A DNA stretch of 64,000 nucleotides. Source: Sutcliffiella horikoshii. GTDB lineage: Bacteria > Bacillota > Bacilli > Bacillales > Bacillaceae_I. Below are positions 44,910 to 53,973 of this stretch, in pieces. A program made the translations under genes and the position numbers. How positions within the stretch are numbered: the first letter of the stretch is position 1; every line of letters starts with the position of its first letter. The stretch covers positions 527,482 through 591,481 of the forward strand of contig NZ_JAIVKY010000002.1 of NCBI RefSeq assembly GCF_020524325.1, written 5' to 3'. Under the pieces are notes generated by a model. That model worked only from the letters and a program-made list of their open reading frames with translations, made no database searches and was not told where the DNA came from.

Positions 44910-47858
44910 ATGTCAAACTACGACAAGTTCAAAGAAAAAACACAGACCTTTTTTCAATTTTTCATAAATAATAAGACGAAAAAAGGCGCCAACATTACAT
45001 ATTTAGTAGTGTGGAATCTCATTCTTGTTTTTCTCGTTATCGGAGTGATCGGTGCATCATTCGCTGGCGGTGCAGGTGCAGGTTATTTCGCAGCACTCGT
45101 CAAAGAAGAGCCAGTTCGTTCATACGAAGATTTGAGAAAAAACATTTACAACTACGAAGAATCTACAGAAATGTATTTTGCAAACGACGTCTATTTAGGA
45201 AAATATCGTGCAGATCTACTTCGTGAAGAAGTGTCCCTAGATAACGTATCGGAGCATTTAATTAACGCACTTGTTTCAACAGAAGATGAATACTTCTATG
45301 AACATGAAGGGGTCGTACCAAAAGCGATTCTCCGGGCCGTTGTTCAGGAAGTAACAAATTCCGCCAATCAAACTGGTGGTAGTACGTTAACTCAACAGTT
45401 AATCAAGAATCAAATTTTAACAAATGATGTTTCTTTTGACCGAAAAGCAAAGGAAATTCTCCTTGCTCTTCGATTAGAGAACTACTTCTCTAAAGAAGAA
45501 ATACTTGAAGCCTACCTTAATGTATCTCCTTTTGGTAGAGATTCAAACGGTAGAAATATTGCCGGAGCTCAAACTGCAGCAGAGGGAATCTTCGGAGTGG
45601 ATATCAGCAAATTATCTATTCCACAAGCTGCCTTTATAGCCGGGCTTCCACAAAGTCCTTTTGCCTATACACCTTTTACTCGTGCAGCGGAAGTGAAATC
45701 TCCTGAAGGACTTGAACCAGGTCTTGATAGAATGCGATATGTCCTTCACCGCATGCATGAAATGGGACATATCGATGAGAAAGAGTATGAAGAAGCTCTT
45801 GCTTATGACATCACAAAAGACTTAGCAGAGCCTACTAGCAGTGCCATTGAAGAATACCCATATGTTGCATTCGAAATCGAAGAACGCGCACAAGAAATTA
45901 TCGCAGAGCAACTGGCACTAAATGATGGTTATGAAAAAGAAGAATTGGATAACAACGATCAATTACTTGGAGAATATTTACAGCTAGCGGATACTACGCT
46001 CAGACAAAAAGGCTATGTTATTAAGACAACGATAGATAAAGATATCTATTCGAAAATGAGACAGATTACACAGGAATTTCCTTATTTCAATGAAACAAAG
46101 GTATATTCTTATGAAGAAGAGACTGACCCTGATACAGGAAAATTGGTAGCAAAAAATGCTGAGCAAGTTGGAGCCTTGTTGATGAACAACAAAACTGGAG
46201 CAATCATTAGTTTTGTAGGTGGAAGAGATTTCAAGATCAAAGACTTGAACTTCGCTACTAACACTTGGCGTCATAATGGATCTACTATGAAACCGTTACT
46301 TGGATATGCACCTGCATATGAAATGGGGACTCTGCAACCGGGTAGCATACTTGCTGATACACCGTTAACTGTGAACCTACCAGGACAAGATCCTTGGTCA
46401 CCTAACAACTGGAATAACCAATTCAACGGTCTTCAAACCGTTCGTCAATCAGTGGCACTATCCCATAACTTAGCCGCTATTCGCGGATATATGGAAATTC
46501 TGCCTCAACGTCCGATGGAATACCTTTTTAAACAAAACTTTACAAAATTAACTGAAGGCGATGCCGCAAACATTTCGGCAGTTCTCGGTTCACCATCTGT
46601 CGGGGTTAGCGTAGAAGAAAATACTGCAGGCTACGTTACATTCGCAAATGGTGGTAATTACGTTGAACCATACTTGATTGAAAGTATCAAAACAAAAGAT
46701 GGGGAAATCATCTATGAGCATAAAGTGGAACCTAAAGAAATTTATTCTCCACAAACAGCTTATTTAATGATAGATACTATGCGTGATACTTTTAGAAGAG
46801 GTACTGCAAACGTAGCCAGAGACCATATACAATTCAGTTCTGATTGGGCTGGAAAGACCGGTACCACTCAGGATACACATGATATCTGGATGATGGGCTC
46901 AAATCCAAACATTACATTCGGGCTTTGGATGGGTTATGACGAGAGACATGTATTAAGGGCAAACAGTGGTAGAACACCTACCCAAAGAAGCCAAATACTC
47001 TGGGCTCAATTATTAAACGGTGCCTACGACATAAATCCTGAACTAATTGGTCCATCTGGACAGTTCCAAATGCCAGGAGGAATTGTTCGCCGCAGCTATT
47101 GTAAACTGTCAGGATTGCTGCCATCCGACCTTTGTCAAAAAGCAGGTCTTGTTGGAGAAGATCTTTTCAATGCAAAATATGCACCAACAAAAGTGGATGA
47201 TAGTTTAACAACAGGCAAATATGTTCGAATTGGTGATGTTGCCTATGCACCGTTAAGTTCAACACCTTCTGAATTTGTAAAAGAAGGACCTATGATTAAA
47301 CCTGACTTCCTAAAAAAGCTTCAACTTGATAGCTTGGAAGAACTCGCTAAGTACATGAAGGATAAAAGCATCTTTGATGGATTAACGGTACTTTCTGAGG
47401 ATCCTCTTCCAGCAAACGGTGCAGCACCAAAACAAGTTGGTGGTGTAAACGTATCTGGTTCCACTTTATCGTGGTCAGCTAGCTCAGAAAGAGACGTAAT
47501 CGGATATTACGTCTACTATAAAGCCAACAGCTCGAGTTCCGCTCGAAAAATTGCATCCGTGCAAGCTGGTGATAACATGAGTACCAAAATCTCTCAAAAA
47601 TCCGGTTTCTTCTATGTAACAGCAGTTAATGCTAGTGGAAAAGAATCATCTCCATCAAGCTCAGCAAAACTTGGAGATCCGGATAAAAAAGAAGAACCAA
47701 AACCTAAGCCAAAACCTAAGCCAAAGCCAGATCCTAAACCACCTTCCAATGGTGGAGGAGATGGAGACGGCGGTGGAAACGATGGTGGAGGTAATGACGG
47801 CGACGATAACTCTACAGATCCACCACCAGATGATAGTGGAGACGACGGGGAAGATTGA
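44910..47858 (+). CDS. Class A penicillin-binding protein (PBP1A family) with FN3 domain
   Basis: A 982-residue bifunctional peptidoglycan synthase. A cytoplasmic N-terminus and one membrane helix (about residues 30-60) lead to a GT51 glycosyltransferase with EDEYFYEHEG (about 125-134) and GGSTLTQQLIKN (about 156). The transpeptidase has SxxK as STMK (S458), SxN as SHN (518-520) and KTGT (649-652). A fibronectin type III domain (about 840-915) is followed by a Lys-Pro repeat and a Gly/Asp-rich tail. GGGGGGT lies before ATG 44910, with TATAAT at 44874. It is divergent from tyrS. Confidence 0.93.
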   Translation: MSNYDKFKEKTQTFFQFFINNKTKKGANITYLVVWNLILVFLVIGVIGASFAGGAGAGYFAALVKEEPVRSYEDLRKNIYNYEESTEMYFANDVYLGKYRADLLREEVSLDNVSEHLINALVSTEDEYFYEHEGVVPKAILRAVVQEVTNSANQTGGSTLTQQLIKNQILTNDVSFDRKAKEILLALRLENYFSKEEILEAYLNVSPFGRDSNGRNIAGAQTAAEGIFGVDISKLSIPQAAFIAGLPQSPFAYTPFTRAAEVKSPEGLEPGLDRMRYVLHRMHEMGHIDEKEYEEALAYDITKDLAEPTSSAIEEYPYVAFEIEERAQEIIAEQLALNDGYEKEELDNNDQLLGEYLQLADTTLRQKGYVIKTTIDKDIYSKMRQITQEFPYFNETKVYSYEEETDPDTGKLVAKNAEQVGALLMNNKTGAIISFVGGRDFKIKDLNFATNTWRHNGSTMKPLLGYAPAYEMGTLQPGSILADTPLTVNLPGQDPWSPNNWNNQFNGLQTVRQSVALSHNLAAIRGYMEILPQRPMEYLFKQNFTKLTEGDAANISAVLGSPSVGVSVEENTAGYVTFANGGNYVEPYLIESIKTKDGEIIYEHKVEPKEIYSPQTAYLMIDTMRDTFRRGTANVARDHIQFSSDWAGKTGTTQDTHDIWMMGSNPNITFGLWMGYDERHVLRANSGRTPTQRSQILWAQLLNGAYDINPELIGPSGQFQMPGGIVRRSYCKLSGLLPSDLCQKAGLVGEDLFNAKYAPTKVDDSLTTGKYVRIGDVAYAPLSSTPSEFVKEGPMIKPDFLKKLQLDSLEELAKYMKDKSIFDGLTVLSEDPLPANGAAPKQVGGVNVSGSTLSWSASSERDVIGYYVYYKANSSSSARKIASVQAGDNMSTKISQKSGFFYVTAVNASGKESSPSSSAKLGDPDKKEEPKPKPKPKPKPDPKPPSNGGGDGDGGGNDGGGNDGDDNSTDPPPDDSGDDGED

Positions 47859-47877
47859 TTATCTTCCTTAAACCACG

Positions 47878-47913
47878 TAAAAGGCACTTGACCCTCGGGG
47901 CAAGTGCCTTTTC
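47878..47913. terminator. Bidirectional terminator between PBP and MFS genes
   Basis: AAAAGGCACTTG, loop ACCCTCGGGG and CAAGTGCCTTTT form a perfect 12-bp stem between convergent genes. Confidence 0.9.
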
Positions 47914-47916
47914 CAT

Positions 47917-49140
47917 TTACATCAATGCTTCTGCTTGCTTCTTTTTACTACTCCATATGCTTGCTACAATAAGGACCACAATGGAAGTGGTAATAAGCGT
48001 CCCATGCAATATCCAAACCATTTGTGGCAACGTAAGAGCCTTTAACAGGATTGGGGCAACGATAAATCCAAGTGCAAAACCTAATGATTTCAGCAACATC
48101 CCCACCGCAAAAACTCTTCCTCTAATATAATTATCCGACTTCTGAAGTATGCTCGCATGTAAAGTGGTAAAACAAGCATCAAATATGCCTGTTAAAAATG
48201 CAAAAAATAAGACAATGCTAACAAAAGTATTTGATAAAAAGATAATAAAGCCAAGTGACATGAACATGGCCGATAAGAAAAATACGGAATAGATTTTTTC
48301 ACTTCTAATGATTTTAAGTTTTGGTATGGTGTAGGTCGCAAGGACGGAACCTATCCCCCAAACTCCCCAGATCATTCCGTAATAAAAGCTTTGACGTTCC
48401 CCATCAATCTGTTCAGCCAATAAAGGAATTCCTAAATTATGTGAACTGCCTGCAAAAGAACCAACCAGGAATACTACATTAATCATTAGAAGCATTGGGG
48501 CTAATTTCAGGTAACTATAAACTTCTTTTGTATCTGTTAAAACGGACAAAATATTATTTCTAAATCCGCTGACTAGTTCTTTGTTTTTCTTAGCTGCCAT
48601 AGTATCCCATTTCATTCTCCAAAGCACTAAACCAGATAACAAGTATGTACCTGCATCAATCATCAAGGTATATTTATATCCTAATATTTCTGTAATAACC
48701 CCTGCCCCAATAAATCCAGTGACAAGGCTGATGGATGTCAATCTCGCAATAAGCGAATTCGTTTCAATGATTTTATCCTGGCCGAATATTTGCGGAACCT
48801 CCGCACTAAAACTAACCATAAAAAAGCTATTAATAAAACCGATTAAACCGGATACCACAAGAATCATGATTGGTTCTGGAAAAGGTATCAATAATAGAAT
48901 GAGCCCCGCTCTTAGGATATCCGTCATAAGCATGATGGTTTTTCTATCCCATTTATCTGCCGCAACCCCACTCACTAAACTTGCCAGGACACCCCCCATT
49001 GTTCTAGCTGCCATCGTTGCAGCCAACCAGACAGGGCTCCCCGTTGCTGCATAAACCACTACATTTAATACAATCAAGTCCATAAAAGAACCAAAGTCAG
49101 ATAATGCTTTTGTGTATAAAAATAATTTATGTTTCCCCAT
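47917..49140 (-). CDS. MFS transporter
   Basis: A 407-residue major facilitator with ~12 hydrophobic segments, of the enterobactin-exporter/MefA-like type: FGSFMDLIVLNVVVYAATGS and the loop GVAADKWDRKTIMLMTDILR (motif A). Substrate is unknown, drug or metabolite export being most likely for this subgroup. A CodY-type box lies 68 bp upstream of the ATG, so expression may respond to branched-chain amino acids and GTP. A 21-bp array lies beyond that. Confidence 0.85.
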   Translation of the reverse strand: MGKHKLFLYTKALSDFGSFMDLIVLNVVVYAATGSPVWLAATMAARTMGGVLASLVSGVAADKWDRKTIMLMTDILRAGLILLLIPFPEPIMILVVSGLIGFINSFFMVSFSAEVPQIFGQDKIIETNSLIARLTSISLVTGFIGAGVITEILGYKYTLMIDAGTYLLSGLVLWRMKWDTMAAKKNKELVSGFRNNILSVLTDTKEVYSYLKLAPMLLMINVVFLVGSFAGSSHNLGIPLLAEQIDGERQSFYYGMIWGVWGIGSVLATYTIPKLKIIRSEKIYSVFFLSAMFMSLGFIIFLSNTFVSIVLFFAFLTGIFDACFTTLHASILQKSDNYIRGRVFAVGMLLKSLGFALGFIVAPILLKALTLPQMVWILHGTLITTSIVVLIVASIWSSKKKQAEALM

Positions 49141-49207
49141 TGCGTTTTCCCCTATTCTCTATGTTCTGTATCTATAGTACTCTTGTTGGGCTTTATTTCG
49201 CAATACG

Positions 49208-49222
49208 AAATTTCAGAAAATT
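49208..49222. promoter_or_regulatory. CodY-box-like site upstream of the MFS gene
   Basis: AAATTTCAGAAAATT differs from the CodY consensus AATTTTCWGAAAATT at one base. It lies 68 bp upstream of the MFS start codon. Confidence 0.55.
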
Positions 49223-49254
49223 GTATATTTCCTTGTTTTATCATTTATAGAGGG

Positions 49255-49390
49255 AGCTTCTACCACTTTTAATTGCGACTTTCTAGCTCGAGTGAGATTA
49301 CCTTCTACAACTTATACGCAACCTTCTACCTTTTCCAGTCTACCTTCTACAATTTTCACGCAACCTTCTACCTTTCAACAATTCGACAAC
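49255..49390. repeat. Tandem array, 21-bp period
   Basis: ACCTTCTAC starts at 49300, 49321, 49342 and 49363 (exact 21-bp steps). Weaker units occur near 49255 and 49278 and possibly 49384. It lies between the acsA terminator and the MFS gene. Confidence 0.85.
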
Positions 49391-49419
49391 ACCTCTCACA
49401 AAAAAATTTCCCAAAACAA

Positions 49420-49458
49420 AAAACAACAACCCACCACAAAAGCGGCAGGCTGTTGTTT
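49420..49458 (-). terminator. Terminator after acsA
   Basis: On the minus strand AACAACAGCC pairs with GGGTTGTTGTT over a ~17-nt loop, followed by TTTTTTG. Confidence 0.75.
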
Positions 49459-49473
49459 TCCATGCAAAACTTA

Positions 49474-51192
49474 TCAATCTTCCATCGTAGACAAATCACC
49501 AGTAGGCAGATCCAGCTCCCACGCTTTTAACACGCGACGCATAATCTTCCCGCTACGAGTCTTCGGAAGTTTGTCACGGAATTCGATTTCACGAGGTGCA
49601 GCATGTGCTGCAAGTCCACGTTTAACGAATTGACGAATTTCTTCTTTTAGTTCGTCACTTGCTGTGTGACCATCACGTAGCGCTACAAAAGCTTTAATGA
49701 TTTCACCGCGCACCGGGTCCGGCTTCCCAATAACTCCGGCCTCTGCAACAGCAGGGTGCTCCACAAGCTTACTTTCTACTTCAAACGGGCCGACCCTTTC
49801 ACCTGATGTCATAATTACATCATCGATGCGGCCTTGGAACCAGAAGTAGCCTTCTTCATCCATATAAGCCGAATCACCGGAAACATACCAGTCACCTGGC
49901 ATGAAGTAGGACTCATACTTTTCTTTGTTATTCCAGATTGTGTGCATCATGGACGGCCAGCCTTTTTTGATGGCAAGGTTACCCATGCGATATGGCGGAA
50001 GTTCGTTTCCTTGATCGTCTACAATTGCTGCCTCTACTCCCGGAATCGGTTTGCCCATGGAGCCCGGCTTGATTTCCATTGCTGGATAGTTACAAATCAA
50101 TTGTGCTCCTGTCTCCGTCATCCACCATGTATCATGGACACGTAGATTGAACACTTTCACTCCCCAACGGATTACTTCTGGGTTTAATGGCTCCCCAACA
50201 CTCAAGATATGACGAAGTGAAGATAGATCATACTTTTTCACCACTTCATCCCCAGCTCCCATCAACATACGAAATGCTGTTGGTGCACTGTACCATACAG
50301 ATACGCCATAATCTTCGATGGTCTCATACCATGCTTCTGGTCTGAAACGACCGCCAACGATGACATTGGAAGCTCCGACAAGCCAAGGACCGAATATACC
50401 GTATGCTGTTCCTGTTACCCAACCTGGGTCAGCGGTGCACCAGTACACATCTTCTTCCTTAAGATCCAATACCCACTTAGCTGTTTGATAGTGCTGAACC
50501 ATGGCATTATGGACATGTAGCACTCCCTTTGGCTTGCCAGTGGATCCACTTGTATAATGAAGCACCAAGCCGTCTGTCTTTTCCACCCATTCCACTTGAA
50601 GCTTTCTGCTTGCTTCTTTCATACGGGAGTTGAAATCGATGAAAGGCCCTTCCTCTTTCACATTTTCCCCTACGAGTACAACATGCTTTAATGCAGGCAA
50701 GTCATCCAGCGGTATACGATTAAGCAATTCAGGTGTAGTAATGATGACTTTTGCTTCACTGTCCTCTAGGCGGTCTTTAACAGCGCCTTCCATGAATGCT
50801 TCAAACAATGGTCCGACAATTGCGCCAAGTTTGATCGCTCCAAGTGCTGCAAAATATAATTCCGGTGAACGCGGCATAAAGATAAATACACGGTCTCCCT
50901 TTTCCACATCGCAAGTTTGTTTTAAAATATTACCTGCTTTGTTGGACATATCTTTCATTTCCTTGAACGTATACTTTTCATCACGTTCTGGATCACGGTA
51001 ATATAATGCTACTTTATTTTTTCGTGCTGATTCTGCGTGACGGTCAATGGCTTCATGCGCAACATTCACTCTTCCTGTTTCGGAATAACTGAAGTTCTTT
51101 TCTACCTCTGCCCAGTCAAAATTTCGGTAGGTTTGTTCATAGTCTTCTAGATTGTAGTTCCCCTTCGTTACTGGTAACGCTTCCACTTTCAT
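49474..51192 (-). CDS. acsA: Acetyl-CoA synthetase
   Basis: A 572-residue AMP-forming enzyme activating acetate to acetyl-CoA. The P-loop is HYTSGSTGKPKGVLHVH, the adenine pocket DTWWMTETG and the hinge YFWFQGRIDDVI. With ATG 51192 as start, the acetylatable lysine in KTRSGKIMRR is residue 549, the site modified by AcuA in B. subtilis AcsA. ATG 51192 (MKVEALPV) has AAGGGGTG six bases upstream and is preferred over TTG 51198. It is divergent from acuABC, with a shared cre-like site between. Confidence 0.97.
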   Translation of the reverse strand: MKVEALPVTKGNYNLEDYEQTYRNFDWAEVEKNFSYSETGRVNVAHEAIDRHAESARKNKVALYYRDPERDEKYTFKEMKDMSNKAGNILKQTCDVEKGDRVFIFMPRSPELYFAALGAIKLGAIVGPLFEAFMEGAVKDRLEDSEAKVIITTPELLNRIPLDDLPALKHVVLVGENVKEEGPFIDFNSRMKEASRKLQVEWVEKTDGLVLHYTSGSTGKPKGVLHVHNAMVQHYQTAKWVLDLKEEDVYWCTADPGWVTGTAYGIFGPWLVGASNVIVGGRFRPEAWYETIEDYGVSVWYSAPTAFRMLMGAGDEVVKKYDLSSLRHILSVGEPLNPEVIRWGVKVFNLRVHDTWWMTETGAQLICNYPAMEIKPGSMGKPIPGVEAAIVDDQGNELPPYRMGNLAIKKGWPSMMHTIWNNKEKYESYFMPGDWYVSGDSAYMDEEGYFWFQGRIDDVIMTSGERVGPFEVESKLVEHPAVAEAGVIGKPDPVRGEIIKAFVALRDGHTASDELKEEIRQFVKRGLAAHAAPREIEFRDKLPKTRSGKIMRRVLKAWELDLPTGDLSTMED

Positions 51193-51325
51193 CCACAAAC
51201 ACCCCTTATGTATATTTCTACAGTTCTATTATAGTACAGATAGAATTTTTTCTCAATTTTTTAAAAATTAATAGTATTACATGAATAATTTTGTTTTTTC
51301 TAGTAGACTAGAGGTGTAAGTGTTG

Positions 51326-51339
51326 TGAAAGCGTTTTAA
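51326..51339. promoter_or_regulatory. cre-like CcpA site between acsA and acuA
   Basis: TGAAAGCGTTTTAA matches TGWAANCGNTNWCA except at position 13. The divergent acsA and acuABC transcripts are both CcpA-repressed in B. subtilis, which suits this location. Confidence 0.65.
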
Positions 51340-51424
51340 TTCACTTGTGTTTTTCTAGTAAAATGAGAAAATATAGCTAGAAGATTACTAATATTCTTGT
51401 AGGTAAAAGTAGGTGGAGAGTTAG

Positions 51425-52057
51425 ATGGAACACAGAAAAACGTATAATGCTAAGGAAATTAGGACGAAAAATAGCCGCTTAATCATTGAAGGGCCTGTAA
51501 CTCCAGAGAAACTAGCAAGCTATGAGTTTCATAAAGACCTTGTTGCATTTAGACCTCCGGAACAACAGCGTAAGGCCTTAATTGAAATTGCAGGCCTTCC
51601 AGAGGGAAGAATCATCATCGCAAGAACCCACGATACAATCGTTGGTTATGTTACCTATCTTTATCCTGATCCGATGGAAAGATGGTCGGAGGGGAAAATG
51701 GGAAACCTTATTGAACTTGGCGCCATTGAAGTTGTACCGGAAGTTCGCGGCAGTTCGGTTGGCAAATCCCTGCTTCAAGTTTCCATGATGGATGACATGA
51801 TGGAAAACTATATTGTGATAACAACAGAATATTACTGGCATTGGGACCTAAAAGGCACAGGACTTAATGTTTGGGAGTATAGAAAGATAATGGAGAAAAT
51901 GATGAATGCCGGGGGGTTGGAATACTATGCAACCGATGATCCGGAAATCAGTTCCCACCCTGCAAACTGTCTGATGGCCAGAATCGGCAAAAACATTGAC
52001 CAGGAATCTGTACAAAAATTTGATCAACTTCGCTTTCACAACCGCTTTATGTACTAG
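51425..52057 (+). CDS. acuA: Acetoin utilisation acetyltransferase AcuA
   Basis: A 210-residue GNAT acetyltransferase that inactivates AcsA by acetylating its catalytic lysine. The acetyl-CoA loop is in VPEVRGSSVGKSLLQVSMMD (about residues 105-124), and IELGAIEVV precedes it. It is the first gene of acuABC, divergent from its substrate gene acsA. GTAGGTGGAGAG lies before ATG 51425. The length equals the family norm. Confidence 0.95.
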   Translation: MEHRKTYNAKEIRTKNSRLIIEGPVTPEKLASYEFHKDLVAFRPPEQQRKALIEIAGLPEGRIIIARTHDTIVGYVTYLYPDPMERWSEGKMGNLIELGAIEVVPEVRGSSVGKSLLQVSMMDDMMENYIVITTEYYWHWDLKGTGLNVWEYRKIMEKMMNAGGLEYYATDDPEISSHPANCLMARIGKNIDQESVQKFDQLRFHNRFMY

Positions 52058-52102
52058 CATATGATGTCTTATACGTAACTTGTTTTACAAGGAGGAAAGA
52101 CC

Positions 52103-52747
52103 ATGATTGTAGAAAGAATTATGAAGAAGAATGTCCATACCTTACTGCCAACAGATACGGTGGAACAAGCGCTTCTTCTTATGGAAGAAAAGAATATCCG
52201 ACACATTCCCATTGTAAACAACATGATGCAGCTAGTCGGAATTATTTCTGATAGAGATGTACGAAACGGATTGCAGGCAGCATTATATGGAAACAGTGCC
52301 CAAGAGGACCTGAAACAGCCTCTAACCAAAGTAATGAAAACAAATCTATTAACAGGACACCCTCTAGATTTTGTAGAGGAGGTTGCTGCGACTTTTTATG
52401 AATATAAGATTGGTTGCCTCCCGATTGTACAGAACTCCAAACTTGTAGGAATTGTTACAGAAACGGATCTTCTCTATACATTTGTACAATTAACAGGAGC
52501 AAACCAGCCTGCCTCACAATTTGAAGTGAAAGTCGAAAATATTTCTGGCAAGCTTGCGGAAGTGACTTCTATATTAAAAAAACGGAAATTAAATATACTT
52601 AGTGTGCTCGTCTACCCTCATCAAGATGAGCAGTTTAAAATTCTTGTCTTCCGGGTTCAAACGATGAATCCTACAAGCGTCATTCATGACCTGCAGGATG
52701 AAGGTTATGAAGTGCTATGGCCAAATTTGCCGGGTGTGACCTCATGA
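52103..52747 (+). CDS. acuB: AcuB, CBS-pair and ACT domain protein
   Basis: A 214-residue protein with two CBS domains (about residues 1-130: MIVERIMKKNVHTLLPTDT; NKLVGIVTETDLLYTF-like end) and a C-terminal ACT-like domain (about 140-210, FEVKVENISGKLAEVTSILK). Such pairs bind adenosine nucleotides and amino acids, so AcuB may sense energy state for the acetate system, but its role is not established. CAAGGAGGAAAG precedes the ATG. Its stop overlaps the acuC start (ATGA). Confidence 0.93.
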   Translation: MIVERIMKKNVHTLLPTDTVEQALLLMEEKNIRHIPIVNNMMQLVGIISDRDVRNGLQAALYGNSAQEDLKQPLTKVMKTNLLTGHPLDFVEEVAATFYEYKIGCLPIVQNSKLVGIVTETDLLYTFVQLTGANQPASQFEVKVENISGKLAEVTSILKKRKLNILSVLVYPHQDEQFKILVFRVQTMNPTSVIHDLQDEGYEVLWPNLPGVTS

Positions 52748-53922
52748 AGAAAGCAATTTTTGTGTATTCGGATGATTTCCAGACCTATAAGTTCAGTGAA
52801 AACCATCCATTCAATCAACTAAGAGTCAAACTCACTTATGATTTGCTTCAAAAGAGCAGTCTACTTTCTGCTCAAGATATTGTTCCACCGAGAATGGCTA
52901 CTGATGAGGAATTAGCGCTCATTCATGATCCGCGCTATATTGAGGCTGTTAAATTGGCTGGAAAAGGGTTATTGCCGAAAGAAAAAGCAAACAACTACGG
53001 TCTTGGGACAGAAGATACGCCTATTTTTCCTAATATGCACGAAGCAAGTGCCCTGCTCGTCGGTGGAACATTAACAGCTGTTGATCAAGTGATGACAGGA
53101 AAATCCGAACATGCCCTAAATCTTGGTGGGGGCTTGCATCATGGTTTCAGGGGAAAGGCATCTGGATTTTGTATTTATAACGACACTGCTGTGGCAATTA
53201 AATATCTTCAAGAAAAGTATGGTGCACGGGTTCTATATGTAGATACGGATGCCCATCATGGCGACGGTGTTCAGTGGGCTTTTTATGAAGATCCAAACGT
53301 CTGTACGCTATCTATACATGAAACAGGGAGGTATTTATTCCCTGGGACAGGCAATGTCAATGAGCGGGGTCAAGGAGATGGATATGGGTATTCTTTCAAC
53401 ATTCCAATCGATGCCTTTACAGAAGATGAATCTTTCTTGGAGGTTTATGAACAGTCCCTTACAGAAGTGGCCAATTTCTTTAAACCCGATGTCATTTTGA
53501 CACAAAATGGTGCTGACGCTCATTATTATGATCCTCTAACCCATCTGTCCACTTCTATTAAGGTGTACAGAGAGATTCCGAAGCTTGCTCATAAAATTGC
53601 CCATCAATATTGTAAAGGGCGATGGATCGGTGTTGGTGGGGGAGGATATGATATTTGGAGAGTCGTTCCACGGGCATGGTCTCATGTTTGGCTAGAAATG
53701 ATGGAAACGAACAATGTGCATGGTTCATTATCAGAAGATTGGATAAACGAGTGGAAAGACAAGGCGCCTGTAGAATTGCCTGCTGCATGGGAAGACCAGC
53801 CAGATTTATATAAACCCATTCCACGAAAACAAGAAATTACGGAGAAAAATAAACAGCTCCTCTCAAAAGCTCTATACCCTATAAGCCATCTGCGGACTGA
53901 TAATAATTCACAGATTGGCTAA
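52744..53922 (+). CDS. acuC: Protein deacetylase AcuC (histone deacetylase family)
   Basis: A 392-residue zinc-dependent deacetylase that removes the acetyl group from AcsA and so reactivates it. The catalytic region reads NLGGGLHHGFRGKASGFC and DTDAHHGDGVQWAFY, with zinc ligands Asp-His-Asp in these motifs and ILTQNGADAHYYDPL. ATG 52744 overlaps the acuB stop by 4 bp, indicating translational coupling. The upstream open frame from 52717 lies inside acuB and is not used. Confidence 0.96.
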   Translation: MKKAIFVYSDDFQTYKFSENHPFNQLRVKLTYDLLQKSSLLSAQDIVPPRMATDEELALIHDPRYIEAVKLAGKGLLPKEKANNYGLGTEDTPIFPNMHEASALLVGGTLTAVDQVMTGKSEHALNLGGGLHHGFRGKASGFCIYNDTAVAIKYLQEKYGARVLYVDTDAHHGDGVQWAFYEDPNVCTLSIHETGRYLFPGTGNVNERGQGDGYGYSFNIPIDAFTEDESFLEVYEQSLTEVANFFKPDVILTQNGADAHYYDPLTHLSTSIKVYREIPKLAHKIAHQYCKGRWIGVGGGGYDIWRVVPRAWSHVWLEMMETNNVHGSLSEDWINEWKDKAPVELPAAWEDQPDLYKPIPRKQEITEKNKQLLSKALYPISHLRTDNNSQIG

Positions 53923-53923
53923 A

Positions 53924-53967
53924 GAAAAACCAGCACTACGCCGATTAGCGTGAAGAGCTGGTTTTTC
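53924..53967. terminator. Bidirectional terminator between acuC and motS
   Basis: AAAAACCAGC and GCTGGTTTTT form a 10-bp stem with a ~22-nt loop, symmetrical for both convergent transcripts. Confidence 0.82.
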
Positions 53968-53973
53968 ACATGT

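Noticed and set aside
49273..49633. Short plus-strand frames with TFYN-type repeats
   Set aside because: They read the 21-bp array and run antisense into acsA; no start signal.
51255..51269. CodY box in the acsA-acuA gap
   Set aside because: AATTTTTTAAAAATT lacks the central C and G of the consensus and is plain A/T-rich dyad.
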